Positions 34,640 to 47,200 of a stretch of 64,000 bases of DNA are shown in pieces. The notes below the pieces were generated by a model. The model saw only the letters and a program-made list of their open reading frames with translations. It was not told the origin of the DNA and searched no databases. Where the stretch lies: contig NW_003314271.1 of the NCBI RefSeq assembly GCF_000143415.4, positions 1,038,882-1,102,881 on the forward strand. The letters run 5' to 3'. The DNA comes from Selaginella moellendorffii. Lineage: Eukaryota > Streptophyta > Lycopodiopsida > Selaginellales > Selaginellaceae. The translations under genes were made by a program, and so were the position numbers. Position 1 is the stretch's first letter; each line of letters opens with the position of its first letter.

Positions 34640-36990
34640 TTTTGTGTGTGCAAAAGCATTGTCTTTCAAGTGTGAATTTGGTATATAAGTTTGCAAAAAA
34701 AAAAAAAAAACTTTTGGAATCTGACAATAAGATGTAATGGGGGGATACTAGTAGTGGTTAAAGGTTTGTGTGAATCATTTTATAATAGACATAATATTAA
34801 TTCTAGGGTTAAGTGTAATGTGTTTAATTTAAAATCAAAGATATGACTAAGGCTTGTTGGTAAGTCATTCATTAGAGAGGGATTATTTTTTTCAAGAGAT
34901 CTTAAAGGAGCTCCTTTAATTTTATCAAAGATAAATAGACTATTTTTATTTGTCACCAAATTTATTTCATAATAATGAGAAACCAGATATTGCCACAAAG
35001 TATAAGGATTTCTTAGATCACTGTTTTGTTAACAATATTGATCCTTAAAAATGTGGAATTAAGAGGCCTATATTAGTATAAAAAAACACTTTGAAAATGT
35101 ATTCACTAATTATTGTGTAAAAAAGAGTTAGAAAGTCAACAAGTTCATGGCTAAAATAACCAGTGAGCTCCAAAAAAACATAGAATAAGTGAAAGAGAAC
35201 ATTTAATAAAATACAAGTGATTAAAAAGAATATAAAAGCTCTCAAAAGATTGATCAAGAAACATCTAAAAGATGTTATATTTTAAACATAATTATCAAAA
35301 ATAAAGTAGTAATTGTTCACTTTAGAAGTGGAAAAATGCTTCACATTTTCAATAGAGATTCTCTGATCTTCATTCACTATAGATGAATCGATTGATCCGT
35401 TGGTCATTCTATGGACCCAAACCTGGGTGATCTATCTATAACCAAGATGAAGCTTGGATGAAACTAGGTGGAGGTTCAAACTAATAGATGTTGAAAAATG
35501 GAAGCATTCATTAGATCTAGATATTTAAGATGGATTATTAGTGAAAACTTGTTAAATAAAATATTTTATAAGTCAATATAAAGTTTAAGATATCATCCCC
35601 TTTTAAGGATGATTATGGTATGATGCATATAAGCCTAAAAAAAATGCATAAGATAGTGAAAGAATATTATTATTAGCTATTTAAAGCAAACCTTTGGAGT
35701 AAAGACACTAAGTATCATATGAAATGCTTAGATTATTAAAAAAGGAAGGACCATACTTAGATTGGATTGGATGAGAGTTATTACATATATAGAACAATGT
35801 GATAGCAATTGGAAAATGGCTAGAATGAGCAATTGTTAAGATTATAACATTTATACAAAAACATGATGATGCAGCTCTTATCAAGAATTGAAGATTGATA
35901 TTAATGCTCAATATGCTATACAAGGTAATTGTGAAGGTATTTACTAAGAGATTAAGATCAATATTATCAGAGGCTACATTATACATAAAAGTATTTTGTG
36001 GAAGGGAGATAGTTAGTGGATAATGTACACAAGGTAATTTTAACAATTACAAATCAATGATAAAAAAGTGTTGAGAGCCTTGATTTTATTAGACTATGAA
36101 AAAGTTGATTATAGAGTTGATATTTTAATAGGCAATTATGAGGAGTATTGGTATACCAAATAAATTTATAAGATAAATAGCTGCTCTATACTAAGATGTA
36201 GTTAGCAATGTCACAATTGATGGAAAATTGAAAAAATTATATATAATAGTATTTAATATGGCAAGGGTGTCCCTTGTTGTTTCTTTTGTAGGCAATGTTC
36301 TATCATATTACTTAGTGAGGAAAAATAGTCCTCAAAGATTGATGTTACTTGATTTGCTCTAAGATATAGCACTGGTTGTTGAGGTTGAATTCAAGTCTAA
36401 TGCTTTTGTGGATATTGCAAAAGGGACCCTAAAAAATCTAAATAGAGTTTAATAAAGTTGTTAACTAAGATTAACTATAAATTAGTTGGCATTTTGCTTC
36501 TAGAATTAAATCCATTTACATGGGGGGTTAAATCAGATTTCAAGTGGGTTAAAAGAAATGACATTACAATATATATTGGATTCTAATAGGTTGTATAAAT
36601 GATCCACTCCTATATAATCAAAAAGCAATGAAAAAGTTCAAAGAATAATTAAAGTTTTAGACATCATATAAATTGTCATTTTTTTCATGTGTGTGGTTGT
36701 GAACAAAATAATGCTTAGGAAATATTGTTCTTAATTGCATCATGAAATTTGGATAGAAAGATACTTAAAGATATAAATAAGTTTATACAAACATATGTTT
36801 AGAGTGGCCGTAACTTAAGGTATAGCCAAGGTAAAATAGAACTTTATTACAAAATTAAAACAAGATGGAAGAATTAATATAAATTGATATTGCATGGAAG
36901 TTAGAAAAAATAGAAATTTTCAAATCAGTACAAACTAGATTGTTAATCAATATTTCTCAATAACATGTTCAAATACAAATGGAGGTATTT
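34640..36990 (+). pseudogene. Decayed LINE (endonuclease and reverse transcriptase)
   Basis: Plus-strand words in changing frames follow the LINE ORF2 order. Endonuclease-like text ends at about 35040. RT text runs from about 35900 (KRLRSILSEA), through LDYEKVDYRVDI at about 36093 and SIGIPNKFIR then DVVSNVTIDGKL at about 36150-36230, to GCPL at about 36268 and SNAFVDIAKGTLKNLNR at about 36395-36450. A post-RT part runs to about 36990. Several expected Trp and Gln codons are now stops (TAG/TAA), which fits C-to-T decay of methylated DNA. It is dead, and its clade cannot be set from this text. Confidence 0.65.
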
Positions 36991-37573
36991 AAAAACTTGA
37001 AAGCCCAATGCAACAAATTCTACAATGATAAAGATGAGAGATTAAAGGTGATGGTTATATAGGTATAGGTGCAAATGATCATTGCAATAACAGCCCAAAT
37101 GCTCCAACTAGAGAAAAGGGGAAAGAGAAATCAGTTAAAGAAAGTGCAAAATGAAGTATAGTTTTAACATTTTTTTATGGTAATGAGGTAAGGTAAATAT
37201 TTGTGAATGGAAGTGAACACCATTAAACAAATGGTTTCAATTGATACATCAAAACAACCTTAGCATGTAATTCACAAGCAACATCCCTCTCCGTTAGTAC
37301 TTTTAAAGTTCTTGAAAAGCTCTTTATTAGTTTTGTACTCAATAAAATTATACAAGTTTTTTTTTGTGTTTATCTAGTAAATAAAAGACACCATTTAATA
37401 AAGACAAACTCTTGGAAGTCAAAATAGAAGAACTAGAGAACCCTAGTTTTTGAAAGAAGAGAAAGATATAACTTCAAAATTTGATCTAGAGTAGGATACA
37501 TATCTAAAATTACTATAAAATAAAAATTGAAAACTAGAAACCTTATTTTGTTAAATTATGAATTTTATAATAC
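36991..37573. other. AT-rich stretch, nothing recognised
   Basis: No frame or motif supports a feature; it is possibly the 3' end of the LINE remnant. Confidence 0.3.
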
Positions 37574-38010
37574 TATTGTGTAGAATAACCTCTACATTTC
37601 ATAGATATGCCTCAATTGCTGATTTAGACATTTTCTATAAATATCTAATAGGACTAAATGAGACCAATATATATGGTGTTTGATGGACAAAATAAGTTAT
37701 TTTATAGTAATATTGAAGGACTAATGTTTTTTTGTCAAAACTAGTGTAAAATAAAGTAAATAAAAACTAAAAAGTCAAGCTAAGTATAAAGAGTTTCTAC
37801 TTTATATTTATTTAGCTAAATACAGATGCTAATTTACTAATACTTGAATAAGAGGGACTAATAAAAGGATCTAACAATACCAATCTTTTGCTATCGTGGT
37901 ATTTAGCTAAATACAGATGCTAGTTTACTAATACTTGAATAAGAGGGACTAATAAAAGGATTTAACAATACCAATCTTTTGCTATTGTGGTAGTAAAAGA
38001 AAAATATTTA
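37574..38010 (-). mobile_element. Third, partial copy of the E-type LTR
   Basis: Collinear with 9865-10225 of LTR E1: the CATAGATATG, AATATTGAAGG and ACTAATAAAAGGATCTAACAA blocks occur in the same order and orientation. Its ends are not preserved. It keeps the middle section missing from E2, so it descends from a longer LTR form. Confidence 0.55.
37810..37991. repeat. 91-bp tandem duplication
   Basis: Units 37810-37900 and 37901-37991 differ at only about four positions. They lie inside the E-type LTR fragment. Confidence 0.85.
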
Positions 38011-39259
38011 AAAAGACTTGTTAAAAGGATTCATGTACTTGTGAAGGACCTAGTAAAAAAGTGGATGTCCTTTACATGTAATCTTGAACCATAAGGGTTC
38101 TTGCCATACGTGCAAATAAAACATCCTTTCCTCTTATGTAGTTTGCCCCAAATAAGGAAGGAAAGGATAATACTTCTGAAACTTTGTGCATTTGGCATCA
38201 GGCAAAAGCCCTAAATTTGATATATGTCCTGAACTTTAAATATTTTAAACTGTTTGAACTTCATAAACTTTCATTAGCATAACTTCTCACTATTAAACTT
38301 TATATATCATGGATGCCTTGACCTCCTCATTCTTGGCTCCAAATCACATGTTTTGGACTTAGAACTCTCCAATCATGTTGAAAAACAAAATATACTCAAA
38401 GTGCAATGACCCACAAAGCACTCCTCACACTTCTTGCTCACGAAATTTGCAAATCTTACCTGAGGCATGGCTTGCTCTTAATACCATCTTTGAGTCCTTC
38501 ATAAAGGTATTCAAGCTTCTAGGACACATTGTCCACTAACAGAAGTTCAAGTTTAACCTCGTCCCCCTCACCACTTCCCCCATTTCCCAACCTGCTCGTT
38601 CAAGCATGTTATAACCGCACCTCTATGGTTTTCTAGAGGTTAATAAATAATAGAAGCCTTCTTAACAAAATTGGACTGGGCCTCCTAGCTCACCTCTATC
38701 ATCTTGCAACTTCCACCTGCTCCTCAGCTTCACTTGGGATGAATCTGGTTAAACATGGCACCATCTCGTCAATCTCATGCCTAGCCTGGTTGTGCAAATC
38801 CTAGTGAATCCCAAAAGCACACCCTATTTGTCCCTTCTCCCTCGGATTGCCAGCACCACCTGCAGCAAGTCCCTTGGCTCAAGCTCACTCTGCCTAAAAG
38901 TAGGTCTGCACATCCATTTAGGCAGTGAAGAGATCGTCCCAGGATCACTGGATCCGAAAGTTCCACAACTCAAGCGTTGGGCCAAGGGGTTAAGTAGTGG
39001 GAAGCACTAGAAAGAAAGCTGAGAGGTCTTAAAGTTTGCCAAATCCACTCCCTAAAGCAAAAGCACAAGACTTGGTGTGGCTGTGCCATGAACATCCACC
39101 GGAGGAATGGGGAGGTTCTCTTCTAGACTGACCTCACCACAACTAGGGCCAGATCCACATGATTCTTTGGAGAACACTTAAAAGTTCACGGGCACAGTTA
39201 TCTCAAGCCGTTTGAAAAATGAGCACTGCACAAGTTCTCAACGTCACTAACTTCAGTTC
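38011..39259. other. Transition stretch with unassigned open frames
   Basis: Base composition rises from AT-rich to balanced here. A plus-strand frame at 38777-39010 (77 codons) and its continuation in other frames show no motif that I can name. They may be the 5' part of the LINE-like remnant that follows. Confidence 0.3.
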
Positions 39260-40410
39260 ATAATGGCTTTCAATGCTATAGATCCCACCGAATTTCTTCT
39301 TGCCGACTTGGGATCAATCCAAATCGTGAATCAAATCGCATGCCGGAGTGCGCTGGGAATCATTGGCAGAAAATTCAATAGCTGCGATTCGTCAACAGAT
39401 GATCCAAGGGCCCGGAATAAAGCTCAGCTTCCAGCCTCAGAGATGGAGTATTGTGCTCCCAAGCTGTCAATCTGCCCTATAGGACATGCAAGAGGTGGCA
39501 AAGAATCTTCTTCCCTCAGCCTTTGTGGATGACATAGGACTGGGGACAGAGGGCTCCGCGGAAAACCTGCGACCTGTACTTCAACGAAGCATTGAGATCA
39601 AAAGATATGGACACTGAGCTCACGTGGCTGAACCTAGAAGAGACAAAATCACTACCTCAGCTTCCAGATCAGCTGGCAATATGAGCCAGAACCTCAGAAT
39701 CAGAAAGCGGTGCTGAAACTGGGATCAACTCAAGCTGGGCAAGCAAGAAGCTCTTATTCTCGGGATGGTGTATGGTAGCGAACAGCATCCTGCTCGGCAC
39801 AATCATGGATAAATAAATGATCCACGAAATAAACTAGCTGATGGTCTTCATGCGTATCACGAGGTGGTGCAAAAGTCGACTAGCACTCGGTCACACACCC
39901 TAAGCACGAAGGCAGCCTCAACATCATCGAGGCACTCCTGTTCAAAATCTTCATGAGGCTGCTCATGCCTGGACACCAGCCATGGAGGGTCTTGCTGTAG
40001 GACCAATTCCTCAAAGTCCTCCCAGATAGGAAAGAACACACTGCAGAATTAGGAACCGGATCCCAAGCTGTGATCCTCCACATACAGCCTAATCAGCAAT
40101 TCACACAGCTTGTCTAGTGCAGAGCTCTTCTCAGACGCTCCTCTCAAGATGACAAATGCACACACTTTTTCTGGTAAACTCTTCAACGTATGGCCTCAGT
40201 TCAAATGCAAGTTCAAATTAAAATGGCCCTGATCCAAGGAACAGATGGATCACCAACCAATTTTCTTGAACACACTTACCAGGAAGATGCTAGGCGAATC
40301 GGAGGACAGAGGACTGGACCAAACCTGTTGAGAGCTACACAAGGTGGGGCTCTGCATATTTGCCGAGGCGGACTCAATGATGGAACAGAACCATATGGCG
40401 GGTAACTGTG
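39260..40410 (+). pseudogene. Second LINE-like RT remnant
   Basis: One frame reads LPSAFVDDIGLGTEGSAENL at about 39510-39570, where FVDD matches RT motif C of non-LTR retrotransposons. Further on, SLNIIEALLFKIFMRLL then MPGHQPWRVLL (about 39915-39995) resembles the segment after the RT palm in LINE ORF2. Frames shift and stops intervene, so it is a dead copy. It is less AT-shifted than the LINE at 34.6-37.0 kb and is probably of a different family and age. Confidence 0.5.
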
Positions 40411-40890
40411 ACAGGATCAAAGCGTTTTCTCTTGATATACCTTACTCAAAAGAATTCATGACCTTTATGTAAATTCTCCAGTATATACAGGATATATTAT
40501 AAATAATATAATATAATTATACCGGGAGTTCATAGTAAAAAGCAAGGTATAGAGGGACCAAGAGTGAGCCATCCATGCAACAAGATTTTCCGGGCCAGGA
40601 CGCAGTGTCAAGATCATCCAGCAGTAACCGTGGTACATACAAGGAAACATAATGCGTGAGATCATTCTAACAAGAGGTTACTTATTATCAAACCATCGTG
40701 GGGACTGATACTCTGCAGTCACAAGCTGGTGAAAGAGTTAGTGTTGATCGCCTGGATCAATTGGGAGAGAGCCACCCATGCACGAACCCGTTGGCAGCAA
40801 GTACGAGTGGCAGAAATCCGAGCCACATGGGGGTGAGAATATCCAAAATATAACTGATATATGATTATATATCTTTTTCAGCTTGCACAC
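40411..40890. other. Spacer before the gene-rich part
   Basis: No gene or repeat is recognised. It contains a short TA-rich patch (about 40490-40520). Confidence 0.4.
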
Positions 40891-41839
40891 TCAGTGAGAT
40901 GGTACTGGATGTAAGCAACTCTTCAGCATCTCTGATATCCTTTTATTCTTCCTCTTCACCTTCTGGGGATTGGTTTCTTCGCCACTCTGCATTGCAACAA
41001 AAAAACATTGTTAACACTGATAAGTTCTGTTGCTTAGCCAACTATCACAATAATTCTAATCGCTGCTCCCATTTTCAAACGCCCCACGAGAATCTCGCCC
41101 CCATAGCATTTAAGCCAATGCCGGCGCGCCAGCGCGGCATATTCTTCCTATTTCTAGACATCGCTGATCGTACCTGGCCGCGCCCTGCTGGAGCATCCTC
41201 CGGCCGCGCCTCTGCCACGTGTCCAGCCGCCTTCCCCGCTGCTGGTGACGTCAGCGCTGGAACCTGCGCCGCTGTCCACTCCCCGCTGTGGAGATGCATG
41301 CTCAGCTGCGTTCACGAGGTGCGATCGTCAGGAGCGTGGGGAAATTGCCCAATTCTCCCAAATTCTAGGCCGAAAATGAGAGCTTTTCGAGGAGAAATGG
41401 AGAAATCCGAGCACTTTACCGTGTCTAGCCGATCTTCCAAGTGCGCGACGCGCTCCACCAGCGTTCCCTTCTCCTCGACCTCCTCCAGAGCATCGAGGAT
41501 TGGCTTGATCCTGGCGCTGGATGGAGTGGAGAGGCTGGACGATCGCGCGGACGACGAAGACCAGCAATTGGCGCCACTATCCACAATCACCGATCTCGGA
41601 CTGTAACGCCCTTCCAGTGATCTCATCTGGGGAGAAAGAATTCCACAGGAGCAGGAGAATGAAACATTGCAATCTTTAACCCACGAATTGAAACTCACGT
41701 TTAGCTCCAGATCTTCGACGCGCTTGAGCAGCGGCAGCGTTAGTCGCGGAGAATTGGTACTCATCTTGCTCGATTCCTCGCGCTCGCCTCCATTATAATC
41801 ATGACTCTCGCGATCGTCCGCGTCTAGATTCCTTCCCAT
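40891..41839 (-). CDS. Small basic coiled-coil-like protein, unknown function
   Basis: I do not recognise the family. Three exons with consensus splice sites join in frame: 41839-41699, 41626-41420 and 40986-40891, giving 147 residues from MGRNLDADDRE to CLHPVPSH. Introns are 72 and 433 bp; the second is long for this region. An acidic N-terminus is followed by SPRLTLPLLKRVEDLELN, a Ser-rich middle (about residues 65-85), a predicted coiled coil (ILDALEEVEEKGTLVERVAH then LEDRL) and a very basic stretch (PQKVKRKNKRISEML), which could be a nuclear localisation signal. No transmembrane segment is visible. The next gene, aldolase, is in tandem; its stop codon lies 291 bp upstream. The start is the first ATG of the frame with an acidic beginning; an upstream in-frame ATG would add an improbable hydrophobic leader. 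Confidence 0.55.
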
Positions 41840-42130
41840 TCCCCAAAACGAAGAGAGCTTGTTCTTCCTTATAAGACAACTCACAACATATAAAAAAGAA
41901 AAAAACATCAGCTGTAATAACACGTGGCTATAAAGCCGACGGCCAAGATCGATTTTTTAACAGACGGTGACGAGTTTATTAAGGGGCAAACTACATAAAA
42001 ATTGGAATTTGTTTCTCATAAAAATTGTTTTCTTATTAGTCCAGAAAGTTATACTGCCTCGCTGCGATCGATCGTCTCTTTTGTCGCCATGAATGAACTT
42101 GCTGTTCTTCGCTCGCTCGATCGATCTTTC

Positions 42131-43724
42131 TTAGTAAGTGTATCCCTTCTCGAACATCTCCTTCTTGGCAGCGTCGGATTCTCCCTCGGCCGTGTACTGG
42201 CCGAGCTGCGCCTTGGAGTTTGCCTTGGCCCGGACAAGGAGAGCGTCTTGAGCCGCCTTGACGTTCTCTGGAAGTCCCTTCCATGTCTGCAACACCGTGT
42301 TCTGCAAAGCACGGGCGTACGAGAAGGATACGTGCCACGGGTTGGGGCTCTGGTTCATTGCGTTCAAGTTGAGCGTCGCCTCCACCTCGGATTGTCCTCC
42401 AGACAAAAACTGGCAAAGAAAAATCATGAGAAAAGTTCGATTTTGGAACTGAAAAGGAGAAACTTTACCATGATGCCGGGAACAGAGGGGGGAACTCTGT
42501 GGTGGAGCATCTTGAGCGTGTAGTCGGCGACTTCCTGGGGAGTGGACTTGGTTCCCTTGTAGTCTGCGCCGGGAGTGACCATGCTGGGTTTCAAGAGGAT
42601 ACCCTCGAACAGGACGTTGTTCAGTGACAGGTAGTAGAAGGTCTTGGCCCAGACTTTCTCTGCAACCTCCAAGGTCCTGTCAATCCCGTGCTCTCCGTCC
42701 AGGAGAACCTCAGGCTCAACAATTGGCACTAATCCATTGTCCTGAGAGGAACCATCAAACGCGATCAGTGAAAGGCAAAGTTTTGATTGTTCCAACCTGA
42801 GAGATGGCGGCATAACGAGCAAGGCCCCAAGCGGCTTCAGTCACTGCTAGCTCGGAAGGACCGTTTGGAATGCTAATGACTGTTCGCCTGTTGATAGAAA
42901 AAACATTGTTTGTTAGACAAACAAAAAATATGTCAAGACAAACTAGAAATCCATCCAAGGCTTACCACTTCGCAAACCTCGCACCCTGGCCGTAGTAAGC
43001 AGCTGAGCGAGAAGCCAAGCCGTCAAGTCCTTGGCACCACGACTCGTTGTTGGATCCAGCGAGTGGAACGAGACCCTAGTGTTAGATCAAAAGTGTTAGA
43101 TCAAAAGGAAAGAAAGAGATCAGAAGTCTTACCTTGTCGACCTTGATTCCAGGCACGATGTTCTGCTCCTTGAGGCAATCCACGAACGTCTTGCCTCCTT
43201 TCGCCGACTGGTAGAGCGTCTCCTCGAACAAAATCGCGCCAGAAATGTAAGATCCCAGGCCAGGGGTGGTGATCAGGAGCTCCCTGTAAGCTTGTCTGTT
43301 GTCCTCGGTGTTGTCGAGGCCAATCGATGCCAATCNNNNNNNNNNNNNNNNNNNNNNNNNNNNNNNNNNNNNNNNNNNNNNNNNNNNNNNNNNNNNNNNN
43401 NNNNNNNNNNNNNNNNNNNNNNNNNNNNNNNNNNNATGGGCAAAGAAATTCGCTCGGCCACTTCGGATGCACACGGGTTTTTCTACGATGCGCAAGGAAA
43501 TGGAAATCTTCCAGTCAGTAAAACCTTTTTCCAGGATTTCCACAGCAAAATGGATCACTTACAGCAGTCTTGACGAGCTCCTCATCGTATCCCCCAGCTC
43601 TGACGACCAAGGAGGCGCTGCGGCCGGACGGCGAGCAATTCACTGTAGAAAGCTTGACGCTCTGCCCCATGAACTGAGATCCGGCGAGGCTCAACGTGTT
43701 GTTGAGCGCCATAGCCGCGGCCAT
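42131..43724 (-). CDS. FBA: Class I fructose-bisphosphate aldolase, plastid
   Basis: It reversibly cleaves fructose 1,6-bisphosphate (and sedoheptulose 1,7-bisphosphate) in the Calvin cycle in the chloroplast stroma. Exons: 43724-43563 (start MAAAMALNN, Ser/Thr-rich transit peptide, then [13 protein letters not shown]), one exon hidden partly by the N gap and ending at 43133, then 43075-42966, 42887-42797, 42741-42469 and 42409-42131. Visible marks are [25 protein letters not shown], the Schiff-base lysine in [17 protein letters not shown] and the C-terminus EMFEKGYTY, whose terminal Tyr is typical. The block with GRGILAMDES, expected in every class I aldolase, should lie in the gap; nothing shows that the gene is broken. 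A frame extended upstream would use a TTG, so I take the ATG at 43724. Confidence 0.93.
43336..43435. other. Assembly gap (100 N) in the aldolase gene
   Basis: It falls between the first intron and the second exon and should hide the splice acceptor and about 25 codons. Confidence 0.95.
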
Positions 43725-43860
43725 TGCTCCTCGCAACCAAGGATCGACGAGCGCCCTGCCTGGAAAACCCTAAAATTCCACACACCACTCGCAGACGGAA
43801 GCGCCAAGGGCTCACAAAAACGAAGGCTACGTTGGCTCATATCGGACGGCTGCCGCCGCC

Positions 43861-43870
43861 CCTTTATACA
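43861..43870 (-). promoter_or_regulatory. Possible TATA box of the aldolase gene
   Basis: Minus strand TGTATAAAGG, about 140 bp upstream of the start codon and followed by a GC-rich leader. Position and sequence fit; there is no other proof. Confidence 0.45.
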
Positions 43871-44252
43871 TCCAACGGCTGGTAGCGCGCTTCTAATCTG
43901 ACGACAGAGTGGATGGTCCATGTTTCTCCTTTGACGAGAGCCACAATGTAGCGAGCGGCGAATGGACGGCCCAGATTTTGTGTCCTCGGTTGCCACACGA
44001 CCTTTATCATTCCCATCTGGGAACAATAGTGATGGATGCCATTGTAAAAAACTTTAGACTAAATTTTCTCGTCCACTATATCCAAATTCTTCCAAGCTTT
44101 TGTGTCCAATCCTTTAATCTTCGAGGACTTTCGGAGTTACACCTCATTCCATATCAGGCTTCTTCTAAAGTTGACGCTTTGATAAAATTTTACACTCTCA
44201 TGGTCTACCTTTCGAGTAACTATGTCGTCCCTGGTCCATGAAAAAACAACTT
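43871..44252. other. Intergenic stretch, aldolase upstream / helicase downstream
   Basis: No gene is seen. The plus-strand frame at 43909-44241 (110 codons) has no motif and lies where the aldolase promoter and the helicase 3' UTR are expected. Confidence 0.5.
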
Positions 44253-47200
44253 CTAACTTGTCATGGACAGAGCTTTTCCTTGGGCGAATTTCCCCGTCCA
44301 TGACTTGGGATACAACTCCACAGGCTCGCTGGAGATAATCTCGTCCAAAAACGCAGACATTCTTTGCCGCTTACACAAGCTGCCTGGAAAGCTTTTCTCG
44401 TGGGGATCCCCGGGAGAATGAGTGTGTGTGAGATACCTTGAATTAAAAAACGATCAATCAGCGTAGGATCGGAAACAAGAGTTTAGTTTACTCACAACTG
44501 CTCTTTCGCACGGGTGATTCCAACGTAGAACAGCCGTCGCTCTTCTTCGGGGTCCGAGTTTTCGTGTGGCAAGATTCCCGCATTGACACCGACTATGAAG
44601 ACACAGGGAAACTCCATTCCCTTTGAGGCATGGAGCGTCAGCAAGCCAACGTGTTCCTTGTTCGTTTCCTGTAGAAAGCTAACTTTAAGCTTTGCAGCAC
44701 TCGAAAGGCTATATACATTTACCTTGTCATCAGAGGTTATTAGCATGACGTCTTCAAGGAAGCCGGCCAGGGCACGACGCCCCTTCCCATGCTTGCCTTC
44801 GGCAGAATCTGCGCTTTCCTGCACTTCAATAATTCAAGCCAACATTCGACAATAAAAACGAAAATCTACACCTTGAACTGTTCCACGAGTTGACATCTTT
44901 TCTCAAAGATCCTCTGATCTTCCGTGTGCTCTTCCAAGTATTTAATAAACTGCGTCCTGTATATAGCCCGTGGTCTCAGATAATCTCGTAAAGAATCGAA
45001 CTTACTTGTCAATTACAGCCTGAAGCAAGTCAGCAGAGGACTCCTTTTCACTGAGCTTCGTCAGCGACTCTAGAAGCTCACAAAAGCTCAAAACTGCCGT
45101 TCTGTGACAAGCACGACATAAGCGCCTAAAAATTAATCAGCCAAATGTGGATTCTACTTTGCCTTCGCTGTTATTCCCAAGTGCTTGTGTCCAGGATCAT
45201 CCTCTTTGAGTTTCTGAAAAACACTTCTTTAAGAATCACAAGAGATGTCAACGAGCCTGTACCAGTAACGCTTTGAAAAGTGGTAGATCTCGTTCCGAAG
45301 CCCATTGTTTAAGATGGAAAATTGTTTTCTCACCAATTCCTGTATTAGCCCACTCACTGGTTAGCGACAAGTTACACGGTACGTAACTTACCCCGAGGTG
45401 GCGTATTGATAATACGTCCCAGAGCGAGTTCATCATTACTATTGTGAATAAGTTTCAAGTAGCTGAGAAGGTCCTTTATCACCTTGTGCGAAAACAGTGG
45501 AGTTGCTCCTAGCAGCTTGTATGGTATATTTGCCTTGATTAATGCTGATTCTAGAAGAAAACTCTGCATAAAAGAAACTGATTGCTGGAAAATAACAAAG
45601 AAAAACGAGAGATACCTGTCTGTGAGTTCGATAGAGCACCGCACAGTCGCTCCATCTATCTTTCCTGGTTCGAATGATTTCATCGGCAACAAAACGACTT
45701 TCTTCAGTGGGGTCACTCAGCCAGCAGACCTTTACAGGTGCCGTCCAGGGCTGTAAAGTTCAAAAAGTTATATCGCATTATCGTATTATTCCTCTTACCT
45801 TAATGGAGATAGGCTTCAGAGCTTCTAATTGTCCAATGCGACGACTCATCATACTGTTTCCGATTATTTTCGAAGCAGCACTGAGAATAGCCTTAGATGA
45901 TCGATAATTCTTCCGCAGCTGTAGGTGATGTAAAATGTCGAAAGTAACTAAAAAGTTTTGCATAAATTACCTGAAAAGTAGCTATCTGCGGGAAGTCGTT
46001 GCCCAGGAGATATTGCATATTTCGTGACTCAGCACCTCGCCAACCATATATTGCCTACACCAGGGACAATGTCAACAAAAAGTTGCAAAAATTTAACACG
46101 GCTGTGACTACCTGATCGATGTCACCGACCACGAAAAGATTTTGATTTTCAGAGCAGAGTAAACGGATAAGCTCATACTGGGCCTGTATCGAAGCGTTCA
46201 GAAACATATAACGAACGATCCTGTTGGTACCTTGTCTGTGTCCTGGAACTCGTCGACAAGCACGTAAGACCATCGCTTCTCGAACCTCTGACAGCAACAA
46301 AGAAAAATAAAATAAAATCAGAAAACGAAACAATCGTTCAATCAACAAACGACCTTTGCTCCAGACGCTGGCAAACACTGTTCCACAATCAGCGTGTTTC
46401 AGAGTAGAGTCCAACCTTTCGAGCTGACGGAGTCCGATGAAGCTCCATAATCGTCAAATAGATCAAATCGTCAAAGTCAGCCGCATTGTTCGCTCTTAGA
46501 TGTTCCTGCAACAAGCAAAATAAGAAGTGCCGAAGAGAAAGTAGAAAGCACCTCAAACATATGCAAAAGCTTGCTGACATCGTCGGTTAGAACCTTCGGG
46601 CGGGACGGAAGATCTTTGCAGCGATTTAACGCAACAAACCTCTCCAGGTACCAGCCTTTGGCTAATCTCATGAGAAAAAGTCCTCGCTTCAAGTCCTCCG
46701 AAGGTATGCGAAAATGAACCGGTTTTTTATCGGTGGATGTGTCGCTGGAAATTTCCAAGCCACCGAAAAGAGTAAGAAGGCCCCATTTGGAAGCACCGGA
46801 CTTGCATTCGGACAAGTGACCCTCAGCTACCTGAAAACATGAAACGTGAATATGTTACATACCATTTCCAAGTATCACCGTACCTTCACATATATATCTT
46901 TGAGAATCTTCTCACAGTCAGCCTCGTCATAGATAACAAAGGCCTGGCTTAATCCAGACTCGGGCTTTATGTCTGGAAGAAGCTTCTTCAAAAGCTTCGT
47001 ACAAAAGCTATGGAACGTAGATATCTAAGAAAAAAAGATCAAGAAGGAAACAAAATAAAAGCACCATTCTTCCTTACAGTGATTTTTCTCGCAGCATCAA
47101 TCCCCACCAAGGACCCAATCCGGTGTCGGATTTCTTGCGCAGCTTTGTTTGTGAATGTAATGCACTAGAAAATTCCAGTTTCAGGAACTTCAAAGCCTAC

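Noticed and set aside
43725-43736. Upstream start of aldolase at 43736
   Set aside because: The codon is TTG; the first ATG is at 43724.
44492-44495. TGA right after KEQL as end of the helicase
   Set aside because: The site is a GTGAGT donor, and a downstream exon joins in frame for 61 more residues.
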